This document shows, in pieces, positions 1 to 6,967 of a DNA stretch of 64,000 nt. The DNA comes from JADJSS01 sp964490845 (lineage in GTDB: Bacteria > Bacteroidota > Bacteroidia > Chitinophagales > JADIYW01): positions 1 to 64,000 of the forward strand of contig CAZBED010000008.1 of NCBI GenBank assembly GCA_964490845.1. Reading direction: 5' to 3'. Made by a program: the position numbers and the translations under genes. The notes under the pieces were generated by a model. That model did not search any database and was not told where the DNA came from. It was given only the letters and a program-made list of their open reading frames with translations. How positions within the stretch are numbered: the stretch's first letter is position 1; each line of letters starts with the position of its first letter.

Positions 1-2
1 TT

Positions 3-624
3 AAATCAACAAAAAACTCTAATTTGCACTGTCTGAAAAAAGGGGTACTTACATGATGTAATCTTCGAAGAGCTTTCCAAACCGGCATTTAATCAAATAT
101 ATGAGGGACAGTTATCAGATTCTCTTGAAACCGAAACAATAAAACTCTACTTAAACAATTATCAGGTGTTTCATCATCCAGTAGATATAGACGGAAATCG
201 TCTCATTGACAAATCACTTAAAAGTTCCATTAACACCATGATTGAGATATTTAACAAAAGCCCCGACTATCGGCATATACAGTTATTATTAGAACATTTG
301 ACACATGAATTTGGATTCCCCTACCTAAATAGCATTAGATGTGAGGCTCTTCTTGCGCAAAAGTACTTTTTGGAGCAACGATTAGCAGAAGTCTATGATA
401 AAGATAAGCTTACATCAATTCACAAAAAGTGGATTAGTATTAATGAATTTCGTGAGAGTGAAATGATTTCCAATATTTGCAAGTATGCAGAAATGAATCA
501 GTTTCAAAGAGCTGTTTTTTTTGTAGGTGCCGAGCATAAGAAACCAATCATTGATAAAATCCATACCAAGCACAATGATGGAAAAGCAAGGATAGGCTGG
601 AATTTTAGTTATTTTGATTCATGA
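3..624 (+). CDS. 3' part of unknown protein gene, apparent frameshift near 36-45
   Basis: The gene enters from beyond the left edge. The reading frame starting at base 3 is open until a stop at 54-56. The frame starting at 37 then stays open to the stop at 622-624. Dropping one G from the run at 42-45, after a run of six A, joins the two frames smoothly (…HCLKKG-YLHDVIFEEL…). The frame break is therefore either a real one-base insertion or a homopolymer sequencing error. The last third contains RESEMISNI and later AVFFVGAEHKKPIIDKI, a layout resembling the C-terminal part of TraB/Tiki/erythromycin-esterase-like proteins, but I cannot assign the family firmly. The function is unknown. Confidence 0.55.
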
Positions 625-713
625 AATATAAATCTGACTTGACAAGCATCAAAGCAATAGAATTAAATAAGCTAAAAGAAAAAAGGAATAGTCAATGCTA
701 TATAACAAAATAG
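621..713 (+). CDS. possible 30-residue ORF overlapping the previous stop
   Basis: An ATG at 621 overlaps the preceding stop as ATGA and opens a 30-codon frame rich in Lys and Glu that stops at 711-713. The ATGA arrangement is typical of translational coupling. The frame runs straight into the cassette-like filler, so it may be the truncated head of a gene that once continued. There is no recognisable domain. It could equally be chance. Confidence 0.2.
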   Translation: MKYKSDLTSIKAIELNKLKEKRNSQCYITK

Positions 714-867
714 ACATAAAGCCAACGCTTCACAACCACACACATTACCAAGTCGCACCAGCCGACCCGCAAGCAAAAACTTGGCGAAGAGTGTGTCTGC
801 CCAACTGCACGACCAAACCGACCGAAAATCAAACGGACGAAAGAGAACACCGAACGCACAACATCAA

Positions 868-974
868 CTATACGCAAGCAGGGGTTTCGTGCTTCGTAGG
901 TCAGGAAAATAATAAATTTAAAATTCAATTCTTCGTAGGAAACTTTAGTGTTAAAAGTCCCTGCCTGCGTATAG
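868..974. repeat. 20-bp imperfect inverted repeat (stem-loop)
   Basis: Bases 868-887 pair with 955-974 over 20 positions, with one A-C mismatch (877/965) and two G-T pairs (884/958 and 885/957). The outer arms are CTATACGCAAGCAGGG and CCCTGCCTGCGTATAG. Inside the 67-base loop, CTTCGTAGG occurs twice (892-900 and 931-939). There is no T-run after the right arm, so it does not look like an intrinsic terminator. Confidence 0.7.
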
Positions 975-983
975 CTGAGAACC

Positions 984-991
984 GTTAGTGG
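984..991. repeat. left 8-bp inverted flank of the cassette-like gene
   Basis: GTTAGTGG lies 23 bases before the ATG at 1014 and is the exact reverse complement of CCACTAAC at 1683-1690, which lies 9 bases after that gene's stop. The pair brackets a single gene, as cassette boundaries would. Confidence 0.4.
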
Positions 992-1013
992 CAAACTTAC
1001 CGAAAGAATCCAA

Positions 1014-1673
1014 ATGAAAGAACTTTTGATAATAACACTTATTATTTTTTCACTTGTAGATTGTGAATCAACTGGACAAAAAGCAAACATTAGACAAGAA
1101 TATGCCGAGAAAGGAAGCCCAAACAAGAAGGAGAAAGACAGTTTTTTAATAAAAGAATCATTTAATCAAGTTGACAAACCAACAAATGAATATTTGATTG
1201 AAAGACTAAAACCGATTAGAGAAAATTTCAAACGAATAAATTCAATTCAAATGAACGATTGGAGTTCAGTTGTTACTCAATATTTAGAAGGGACAAATGA
1301 AGGTGGAGAAGTTACTTATTATCATTGGAACAACGAATTAGACAAAATAGTAACAAAAGAGTATGGCGAAACTTTTCAAGTTTTGACAGAATATTATCTA
1401 ATGAACGGAAAATTATCCTTTGTTTATCAAAAAGTACTAAAATATAATAGGTCTATTTGGAAGCAAAAACCGGAACAAGATGATAAAGAAGTTTTTGATA
1501 TAGCAAAATCGGAAATCGAAGAAACTAGAAGCTATTTTGAAAATGGAAAATTAATAAACCAAATAAGCAGTGAAGACTGTGGGTCGCCATTTTCAGAAGA
1601 ATATTTGCAAGAGCAACAAAAAGAATTCATTTATAATTTTAACCGAGTTTTGAAACAAGTAAATAAAAATTAG
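1014..1673 (+). CDS. hypothetical putative lipoprotein inside cassette-like unit
   Basis: The product is 219 residues. It begins with a short hydrophobic stretch (residues 4-15) ending in SLVDC, so Cys17 may be a lipidation site. Asp at -1 is unusual for a lipobox, and the signal is weak. The rest is hydrophilic and rich in Lys, Glu and Asn, with no domain I recognise. The gene is alone, on the plus strand, between the inverted octamers GTTAGTGG and CCACTAAC, and its base composition is AT-richer than the filler upstream. The role is unknown; an acquired cassette gene is the best guess. Confidence 0.6.
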   Translation: MKELLIITLIIFSLVDCESTGQKANIRQEYAEKGSPNKKEKDSFLIKESFNQVDKPTNEYLIERLKPIRENFKRINSIQMNDWSSVVTQYLEGTNEGGEVTYYHWNNELDKIVTKEYGETFQVLTEYYLMNGKLSFVYQKVLKYNRSIWKQKPEQDDKEVFDIAKSEIEETRSYFENGKLINQISSEDCGSPFSEEYLQEQQKEFIYNFNRVLKQVNKN

Positions 1674-1682
1674 AAAAGCCTA

Positions 1683-1690
1683 CCACTAAC
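1683..1690. repeat. right 8-bp inverted flank of the cassette-like gene
   Basis: CCACTAAC is the reverse complement of GTTAGTGG at 984-991. It is followed by CACGGGTAGCC and a perfect palindrome at 1701-1710. Confidence 0.4.
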
Positions 1691-1700
1691 ACGGGTAGCC

Positions 1701-1749
1701 GTTGCGCAACTATCTAAAAAAAGAATTACTGATTCTGTTTTTTTAGTTG
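1701..1749. repeat. palindrome and hairpin after the cassette-like gene
   Basis: GTTGCGCAAC (1701-1710) is a perfect 10-base palindrome. Its right half also starts an imperfect hairpin: CAACTA at 1707-1712 pairs with TAGTTG at 1744-1749, and the A-run and GAAT inside pair with ATTC and the T-run. It may serve as a terminator for the gene at 1014 or as a folded recombination site. The sequence alone does not decide. Confidence 0.45.
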
Positions 1750-1906
1750 TCGGTTATTTTTTAAAATATTACTATGTGAAACGTCACCTTGTATTTGGGT
1801 GCTATGAATTCCAAAATCAGCGCTTTTATCCTGTTTTTCAGGCTTTTTGCTGTCGCTTTTATCGCCATTACCGTGGTTATTCTTTCTCTTTCTATAAATC
1901 GAAGAT

Positions 1907-1960
1907 ACATTTCGGATATCCTTCGCTATTCAAAAGACACCTCACTACGTTCGGTGGGAC
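1907..1960 (+). repeat. copy 1 of a ~55 bp direct repeat
   Basis: It starts ACATTTCG and contains CTATTCAAAAGACACCT. It aligns with 2118-2172 with only scattered substitutions and two one-base offsets. Similarity continues weakly beyond the right end, where both copies soon reach TGATAAA. Confidence 0.75.
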
Positions 1961-1996
1961 GTCGGGAGTGATAAACTACTAATTGTTGAAGATGAG

Positions 1997-2016
1997 ATTC
2001 CCGCTTCCGCGGGAAT
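1997..2016. repeat. 8-bp perfect hairpin
   Basis: ATTCCCGC (1997-2004) pairs with GCGGGAAT (2009-2016) around a TTCC loop. No T-run follows. It sits between the two repeat copies. Confidence 0.55.
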
Positions 2017-2117
2017 GATTGTAACTCTCCCCGTGCTCAATAAACATCAGAAAGAAATCTGTCCTGTCGACCGCAGGAAGACAATCTTTGATTGTATCGC
2101 ACATCCGTTTCTGCTAC

Positions 2118-2172
2118 ACATTTCGTATATTCCTTCACTATTCAAAAGACACCTTCCTACATTCAGTGAGAC
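2118..2172 (+). repeat. copy 2 of a ~55 bp direct repeat
   Basis: It matches 1907-1960, sharing ACATTTCG, the core CTATTCAAAAGACACCT and a GTGAGAC/GTGGGAC end. It ends 80 bases before the start of the VOC-family gene, so it could sit in that gene's leader. Confidence 0.75.
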
Positions 2173-2252
2173 TTTAATGGTATGATAAATAATCAGGAAA
2201 AGATTGGTAAATCCTGCATTATTCCCTATTTTCAAAAAGAAAACAACAACCA

Positions 2253-3095
2253 ATGACAGAACCTATCTATCCCTGCCTGTGGTATCAGCACCAGGCAAAA
2301 GAAGCAGCGGAATTTTATTGTTCCTTATTCGAGAACGCCGCCATCACCGCTGAAACGCCAATAGTAGTGACATTTGAGCTCTGCGGCGCAAAATTCATGG
2401 CGCTGAACGGTGGCCCGCACCATACTTTCAATCCTTCTGTCTCCCTCTTTGTCACCTGCACCACAACCGCAGCAATCGATGAGTTGTGGAGCCGGCTGCT
2501 GGAAGGTGGCAAGGCGCTGATGCCGATTGACAAATATCCCTGGAGTGAACGCTACGGCTGGGTGCAGGATCAGTTCGGGCTGACCTGGCAGTTATTTATT
2601 CCGGAAACAGAAACGACCGAGGCAAAAATCACACCGTCCTTCCTTTTCACCGATACGCAGTTTGGCAGAGCGGAAGAAGCGATTCAATTTTATCGTTCTG
2701 TTTTTGATAATTCGTCTGTACAAACGCTCATACCCTACCCCGAAGGTGATGCAAATGAAGGCAAGGTGATGTATTCCGAATTTAAACTGAGCGGAACAGA
2801 TTTTATAGCGATGGATGGCCCCGGTGTCCATGAATATACGTTTAATGACGCGGTTTCGTTTGTGGTAAACTGCGTCACCCAGCAGGAAATTGATTATTTC
2901 TGGGACAGGCTGACAGATGGCGGACAGGAAGTGCAGTGCGGATGGCTGCGCGACAAATTCGGAGTCGCCTGGCAAATTATTCCATCCATACTTCCGGAAC
3001 TGATGCGGGAACCGGATAAAGCGGAAAAAGTAATTAAAGCGTTTATGCAGATGAAAAAACTCGATATAGATGTTTTGAAAAAAGCAATTGCTTAA
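2253..3095 (+). CDS. VOC-family protein, two PhnB-like domains
   Basis: The product is 280 residues made of two tandem PhnB/glyoxalase-fold (vicinal oxygen chelate) domains, roughly residues 4-118 and 125-275. Both halves carry the family pattern F-Y-x-S-[LV]-F near the start, a KFMALNGG or DFIAMDGP strand, and a final WGW/GWLRD-x-FG-x-[TA]-WQ. Proteins of this type are usually annotated as 3-demethylubiquinone-9 3-methyltransferase-like, but no methyltransferase activity is implied. The substrate is unknown. The next gene (AHSA1-type) starts 19 bases downstream on the same strand, and this pairing of small stress or ligand-binding proteins is common. Confidence 0.88.
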   Translation: MTEPIYPCLWYQHQAKEAAEFYCSLFENAAITAETPIVVTFELCGAKFMALNGGPHHTFNPSVSLFVTCTTTAAIDELWSRLLEGGKALMPIDKYPWSERYGWVQDQFGLTWQLFIPETETTEAKITPSFLFTDTQFGRAEEAIQFYRSVFDNSSVQTLIPYPEGDANEGKVMYSEFKLSGTDFIAMDGPGVHEYTFNDAVSFVVNCVTQQEIDYFWDRLTDGGQEVQCGWLRDKFGVAWQIIPSILPELMREPDKAEKVIKAFMQMKKLDIDVLKKAIA

Positions 3096-3114
3096 ATTAA
3101 AACCATTCTGCGTT

Positions 3115-3561
3115 ATGGAAAACAAAACAAATAATGAAATTGTCAGCACCAGAATTTTCTCGGGCGACAGGGCGTTGCTGTACAAGGCCTGGACAGACCC
3201 TGAGCATTTGAAAAACTGGTGGGGGCCAAATGGCTTTACCAATACCATACATGAATATGACTTGCAGGTTGGCGGCAGATGGCGCCTGCTGATGCACGGC
3301 CCCGACGGAAGGGACTATCCGAATGAGTCTGTTTTTATTTCGGTAGAAGACCAACAACTGATTGCCTGGGATCGCATTACCAAACCACATTTCAAGGTTG
3401 TCACTACATTTGAAGAACATACTGTTCGCGAAACAAAAGTGGTGTTCAGGATGATTTTCAACGATGCGGAGGAATGCCAGAAGCTTTACGCTTTTATTTC
3501 GGAAAAAAATGAAGAGAACTTCGACAGGCTGGAAGCAGAACTAAAAAAGATGACACATTGA
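3115..3561 (+). CDS. SRPBCC/AHSA1-type (START-like) protein
   Basis: The product is 148 residues and fits the AHSA1 (activator of Hsp90 ATPase homologue 1-like) family of the START/Bet v1 fold. Characteristic stretches are RIFSGDRALLYKAWTDPEHL, WWGPNGFT and VGGRWRLLMHGPDG. I chose the ATG at 3115 (MENKTNNE) over an in-frame TTG at 3088, because the fold's first strand begins right after it. The ligand is unknown; bacterial members bind small hydrophobic molecules or remain uncharacterised. It is probably cotranscribed with the VOC gene just upstream. Confidence 0.88.
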   Translation: MENKTNNEIVSTRIFSGDRALLYKAWTDPEHLKNWWGPNGFTNTIHEYDLQVGGRWRLLMHGPDGRDYPNESVFISVEDQQLIAWDRITKPHFKVVTTFEEHTVRETKVVFRMIFNDAEECQKLYAFISEKNEENFDRLEAELKKMTH

Positions 3562-3584
3562 AATTCTATCTCTGATAAATACGA

Positions 3585-3620
3585 AAAAAGAAAGGGCAAC
3601 TTGCGTTGCCCTTTCTTTTT
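3585..3620. terminator. bidirectional intrinsic terminator
   Basis: A 15-bp stem pairs 3585-3599 with 3606-3620 around the loop CTTGCG, with GGGCAA/TTGCCC at the apex and A-run and T-run arms. It lies between two convergent genes and can serve both. Confidence 0.85.
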
Positions 3621-3634
3621 AACCATATCAATAA

Positions 3635-4975
3635 TTATAAGAAAACTGTCGACCCGAGCCCTGTGCTGGAAGGAGTCGTAGTGCTGTATCCGTCCGGATC
3701 ATCTTCATATTGAGGATGGTCGGAAGCCGTGTGGTTCGTATTAATGTATTTAAATGCTTCATACATGGATACTTTTCCGTTATCGTCGAGGTCTGCATCT
3801 ACTGCACCGCTGCCATCCGGTTTGCTGCCTGTGATAGCCGCCATGAAGTGGAAAGTTAAGTCGCCGAAATTATAATCGGGAGCATGGCCGTGCGTTACTT
3901 CAAACTCTGTCCCTGCGGAAATTATAACTCTGTTCGCGCCGCGCAAATCCCAAATCAATCCGCCGCTGAAGCATGGCTTCAGCAGGAATATCCCTGTACC
4001 GAAGGTAAGCGTATTGATTTTGGCCGCCAGCGAATCATCGGAGAAAGTGGTAGCATCGTTGTAATAGTATATCACTTCATCCGTGTTGTGATCCGTTACA
4101 CCTGCCCTGGTATCATCGTTGTTTAAATCGGTGATGCCGTACTGGTCGCCTGTAGAAGTCTCAAATCCGCCGCCGTGGTTATTGATAAAACAGAAGAATT
4201 TGGTGGATACGCCCATTTTACTTCTTAAATCTGCCAGTGCGCTGTTCAGTCCTGCTTTTGTTGCCGGATAATCTACCGGTGTTTCATCGCCATGGTCATC
4301 TGCAACACCTGCCTTATATACTACGATGATATTTTTTTCAGTAAAACCGAACTGGTTCACTAATATTTTATGCAGAGTGTAAATGTCATTCCAGTAACGG
4401 TGGTGCGCGTTTCCGGAATTGATACCGCCGCTGTACAGCAGCGCCACTTTAGTCTGAACAGGCGAGATGATGGCTTCGCAAATAGCAGGAAATCTGGTAC
4501 AGAAATCATTTATTACAATCGGTCTTCTGAAATAGCTCACACTGTCAATTAAGCTAATTTCGGAAACACGAAGACCTGCCAGTGAGGGATCGCCAAACAA
4601 TGCCGCAGTAGTTACCAGTGATTGTTCGGTAGATTCCAGCAGATTGCCTTTAATTTTTACTTTTCTTCCGACAAAGCCGCTGTAATCCGGAACGTGTGTT
4701 ACCACTATTGGCTTGTAAATCCAGAGGTATTTGTTTTCACGGGTAGGCCCGTCAACACCGGCATCTTCAGGGTCGCTGTATATTTTTCCTATGCCGTTTT
4801 CTTCATCGTAATAGCCTTCAACGGTAAATTCCGTTCCTATTTTAGTACGCCAGTCGGCCGTTTTAATTTCGGAAAAGTCAGGCAGTTCCGTGCTGCTTTT
4901 CTTACACCCGCTGATAGCTGTGACGGCTATAATGAAGAATAACAGGAATACTTTTTTAAAATGCATCTTTTTCAT
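3635..4975 (-). CDS. caspase-like (clan CD) lipoprotein with EF-hand loop
   Basis: The product is 446 residues. A lipoprotein signal ends AISGC (Cys24). Residues ~35-140 look like an OB-type β domain. Residues ~175-380 look like a clan CD cysteine-peptidase fold of the C13/caspase type: ALLYSGG opens a strand, FCFINNHGGG supplies a candidate catalytic His267, and FLLKPCFSGG supplies a candidate Cys335. Residues 395-406 (DLDDNGKVSMYE) form a textbook calcium-binding EF-hand/dockerin-type loop. The product is thus probably an outer-membrane-anchored, possibly calcium-dependent peptidase. It is a single gene convergent with the AHSA1 gene. Its substrate and activity are unproven. Confidence 0.75.
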   Translation of the reverse strand: MKKMHFKKVFLLFFIIAVTAISGCKKSSTELPDFSEIKTADWRTKIGTEFTVEGYYDEENGIGKIYSDPEDAGVDGPTRENKYLWIYKPIVVTHVPDYSGFVGRKVKIKGNLLESTEQSLVTTAALFGDPSLAGLRVSEISLIDSVSYFRRPIVINDFCTRFPAICEAIISPVQTKVALLYSGGINSGNAHHRYWNDIYTLHKILVNQFGFTEKNIIVVYKAGVADDHGDETPVDYPATKAGLNSALADLRSKMGVSTKFFCFINNHGGGFETSTGDQYGITDLNNDDTRAGVTDHNTDEVIYYYNDATTFSDDSLAAKINTLTFGTGIFLLKPCFSGGLIWDLRGANRVIISAGTEFEVTHGHAPDYNFGDLTFHFMAAITGSKPDGSGAVDADLDDNGKVSMYEAFKYINTNHTASDHPQYEDDPDGYSTTTPSSTGLGSTVFL

Positions 4976-5038
4976 AATTAAGTTTTTTTTGTGAGTGAAT
5001 GTGTTTGTTAAAGTTGATTTTAATTTTTCAGGTTATGT

Positions 5039-5052
5039 ATGATTTAAATCAT
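5039..5052. promoter_or_regulatory. 14-bp perfect palindrome between divergent genes
   Basis: ATGATTTAAATCAT lies in the 207-base gap between the caspase-like lipoprotein gene (minus) and the trans-sulfuration gene (plus). It could be an operator for either. There is no second copy nearby. Confidence 0.3.
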
Positions 5053-5182
5053 GTTATTTGATGATGCAATTTAATACCTTATCTGAATGATGGAAACAAA
5101 AAATTAGTATCTGGCGGATTTGAATGAGAATTCGTAGTATTCTTGTCTTGTATTGCAGTATAATCTTTTTACTTTTACAAAC

Positions 5183-6415
5183 ATGAATACTTCATCATTT
5201 AAAAAGGGATTCCATTCCATTTGCGTGAAAGATCCGGTGATAGACGGATTGTCGGCACATGTGCCGCCGATCTACGCCACATCCACCTTCAGTTATGAAA
5301 ATCTGGAGGCGGCTTTTGATTTTTTTAAAAGTGGCGGAAAAACGGAAAATGTATTTACCTATTCTCGCTTAGGCAACCCGACTGTAAAATTTGTAGCCGA
5401 AAAAATCGCCGCTCTAGAAGCATACAACATCAGCGATGAGAACGGACAGCCACTAAATGCCTATGGTTTACTGTTTGCTTCGGGTATGGCTGCCATCGCT
5501 TCCGCCATCATGGGTTTTGTAAAAACCGGCGATAAAATCATCACGCAGGAAAATCTGTACGGCACTACCAATGAATTGCTCATCAGTATCCTCAACGATT
5601 TTGGAGTTGAAACCATCTATGCCGATTTAAAAGATCTGAACTTTGTAGAGGATGCCATCATCAATGATGAAAAAATAAAATTACTGTACATCGAAACGCC
5701 CGCCAACCCTACGCTGGCATTATACGATCTGGATGGCCTCGCTGCCATCGCGCAGAATTTAGGCATCAAAACTATCGTGGATAATACCTTTGTGACGCCT
5801 TATTTTCAGCAACCGTTAAAGTACGGCATTGATATCGTTGTCCATTCCACTACCAAATTCCTGAATGGCCATGGCACTGGCACATCCGGTGTGTTAATTG
5901 GAAAAGATAAAGAGTTTATCAGCACCAGACTGTACGGTATACAGAAAATGATGGGCGGCATCTGCTCTCCTTTCGAGGCTTTCCTGCTGAATAACGGGCT
6001 AAAGACATTGCCGCTACGCATGGAACAGCATCAGAAAAACGCGCTGCTGCTGGCTAAATTCCTGGAACAACACCCCAAAGTCAGCCGGGTTAATTATCTG
6101 GGACTGGAGCAACACCCCGACCACCAACTGGCATCCGAACAAATGAATGGTTTTGGCGGCATGCTGAGCTTTGAATTGAAAGACGGACTGGAAGCCGGCA
6201 TGAATTTTATGCGGGGTATACGATTCTGTACCTTAACAGCTTCACTAGGAACGGCGGATACTTTGGTTACCCACCCGGCATCTACCAGCCATGTGAATGT
6301 CCCCAAAGAACAACGTCTTCGCAACAACATCACAGACGGACTGATACGGATGTCCGTCGGGCTGGAAAATATAGAAGATATTATCGCTGATATTGAGCAG
6401 GCTTTGACTGATTGA
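5183..6415 (+). CDS. trans-sulfuration family PLP enzyme (Cys/Met metabolism)
   Basis: The product is 410 residues from the ATG at 5183; an in-frame TTG further up adds ten residues that do not look like protein. It shows the Cys/Met-metabolism fold type I signature: YSRLGNPT, FASGMAAI, a DNTF Asp that binds the pyridine nitrogen, and the PLP lysine (about Lys225) in HSTTKFLNGHGT. Candidates are O-acetylhomoserine sulfhydrylase, methionine gamma-lyase or cystathionine lyase/synthase. Sequence alone does not settle which. It acts in the cytoplasm in sulfur amino-acid metabolism. No neighbouring sulfur genes are present. Confidence 0.88.
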   Translation: MNTSSFKKGFHSICVKDPVIDGLSAHVPPIYATSTFSYENLEAAFDFFKSGGKTENVFTYSRLGNPTVKFVAEKIAALEAYNISDENGQPLNAYGLLFASGMAAIASAIMGFVKTGDKIITQENLYGTTNELLISILNDFGVETIYADLKDLNFVEDAIINDEKIKLLYIETPANPTLALYDLDGLAAIAQNLGIKTIVDNTFVTPYFQQPLKYGIDIVVHSTTKFLNGHGTGTSGVLIGKDKEFISTRLYGIQKMMGGICSPFEAFLLNNGLKTLPLRMEQHQKNALLLAKFLEQHPKVSRVNYLGLEQHPDHQLASEQMNGFGGMLSFELKDGLEAGMNFMRGIRFCTLTASLGTADTLVTHPASTSHVNVPKEQRLRNNITDGLIRMSVGLENIEDIIADIEQALTD

Positions 6416-6569
6416 AATCTTAAAACCCAAACCATTCACTATGAAATAATTACCTCAAAATGAGTATATTACCGATACATCCGTTACCCTCCTGTAACCG
6501 GTGCTATTTCCTATGAAACATGCCAATCACCTCCATGACTACTTAATACACAAAATGTCAATAATAATT

Positions 6570-6599
6570 TTGTGGTAATATAGAAAATTCGTATCTTTG
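6570..6599 (+). promoter_or_regulatory. Bacteroidota-type promoter for rpsO
   Basis: TTG at 6570-6572, a 19-base spacer and TATCTTTG at 6592-6599 match the Bacteroidota housekeeping consensus (TTTG/TTG, 19 bp, TAnnTTTG). It lies 36 bases before the rpsO ATG. Confidence 0.8.
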
Positions 6600-6635
6600 C
6601 ACTTCAAAATTAGACGACAAATAAATATTAAGACG

Positions 6636-6902
6636 ATGTTGACGACAGAAAAAAAACAAGAAATTTTTAAAGAATTCGGTGGCTCCGCTACCAACACAGG
6701 TTCCGTAGAATCTCAGGTAGCCCTGATTTCACACAGAATCAACCACATCTCAGGACATTTAAAAACAAACAGAAAAGACTTCTCTTCTACCCGTTCTTTA
6801 TACAAACTGGTAGGACAAAGAAAACGTTTGCTCAAATATCTTGCCCACAAGGATATTGTCCAGTACAGAGCATTAATTGAAAAATTGGGATTAAGAAAAT
6901 AA
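6636..6902 (+). CDS. rpsO: 30S ribosomal protein S15
   Basis: The product is 88 residues, the usual S15 length. The family pattern is clear: FGGSATNTGSVESQVALIS, INHISGHLKTNRKDFSSTR and LVGQRKRLLKYL. S15 binds 16S rRNA early in 30S assembly. The ATG at 6636 starts MLTTEKKQ; an earlier in-frame codon would fall inside the promoter. A terminator follows at once, and pnp comes next, the classic rpsO-pnp order. Confidence 0.97.
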   Translation: MLTTEKKQEIFKEFGGSATNTGSVESQVALISHRINHISGHLKTNRKDFSSTRSLYKLVGQRKRLLKYLAHKDIVQYRALIEKLGLRK

Positions 6903-6916
6903 TCCTTCTCTGATAC

Positions 6917-6942
6917 AGCGAGGCTTACGCCTCGCTTTTTTA
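6917..6942 (+). terminator. intrinsic terminator after rpsO
   Basis: AGCGAGGC (6917-6924) pairs with GCCTCGCT (6929-6936) around TTAC, followed by a T-run. It separates rpsO from pnp and may leave some read-through. Confidence 0.85.
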
Positions 6943-6967
6943 TTTTTATCCATTTAAATTATATATA

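Larger units (their letters stand above)
714..1013. other. cassette-like non-coding filler
   Basis: This stretch has no credible gene. It is rich in C and A on the plus strand, with many short CACA and ACCGAC runs, unlike the neighbouring coding DNA. It ends in a large stem-loop (868-974) and the motif GTTAGTGG (984-991), just before the ORF at 1014. From general familiarity, degenerate C/A-rich spacers of this kind accompany single-gene cassettes in environmental Bacteroidota. That link is recall, not something shown here. Confidence 0.4.
1750..2252. other. gene-free stretch with repeats
   Basis: No convincing gene is present. The stretch holds two copies of a ~55 bp repeat (1907-1960 and 2118-2172) and a small perfect hairpin (1997-2016). 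The short open frames here overlap the repeats and show no protein signature. It looks like decayed or mobile-element-derived DNA. Confidence 0.5.

Noticed and set aside
695..988. 97-residue plus-strand ORF, and a 142-residue minus-strand ORF over 698-1126
   Set aside because: Both run through the repeat-rich filler and stem-loop, show biased residues (Thr/His/Arg or Cys/Phe/Val) and have no domain. The minus ORF also overlaps the better-supported gene at 1014.
1776..1982. Two short plus-strand frames in the gap before the VOC gene
   Set aside because: They overlap the 1907-1960 repeat, which has a second non-coding copy, and no protein signature is present. A hydrophobic run in one frame is explained by T-rich sequence.
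4976..5182. SAM or other riboswitch before the trans-sulfuration gene
   Set aside because: The leader is short and AT-rich and I could not fold any known aptamer core in it.
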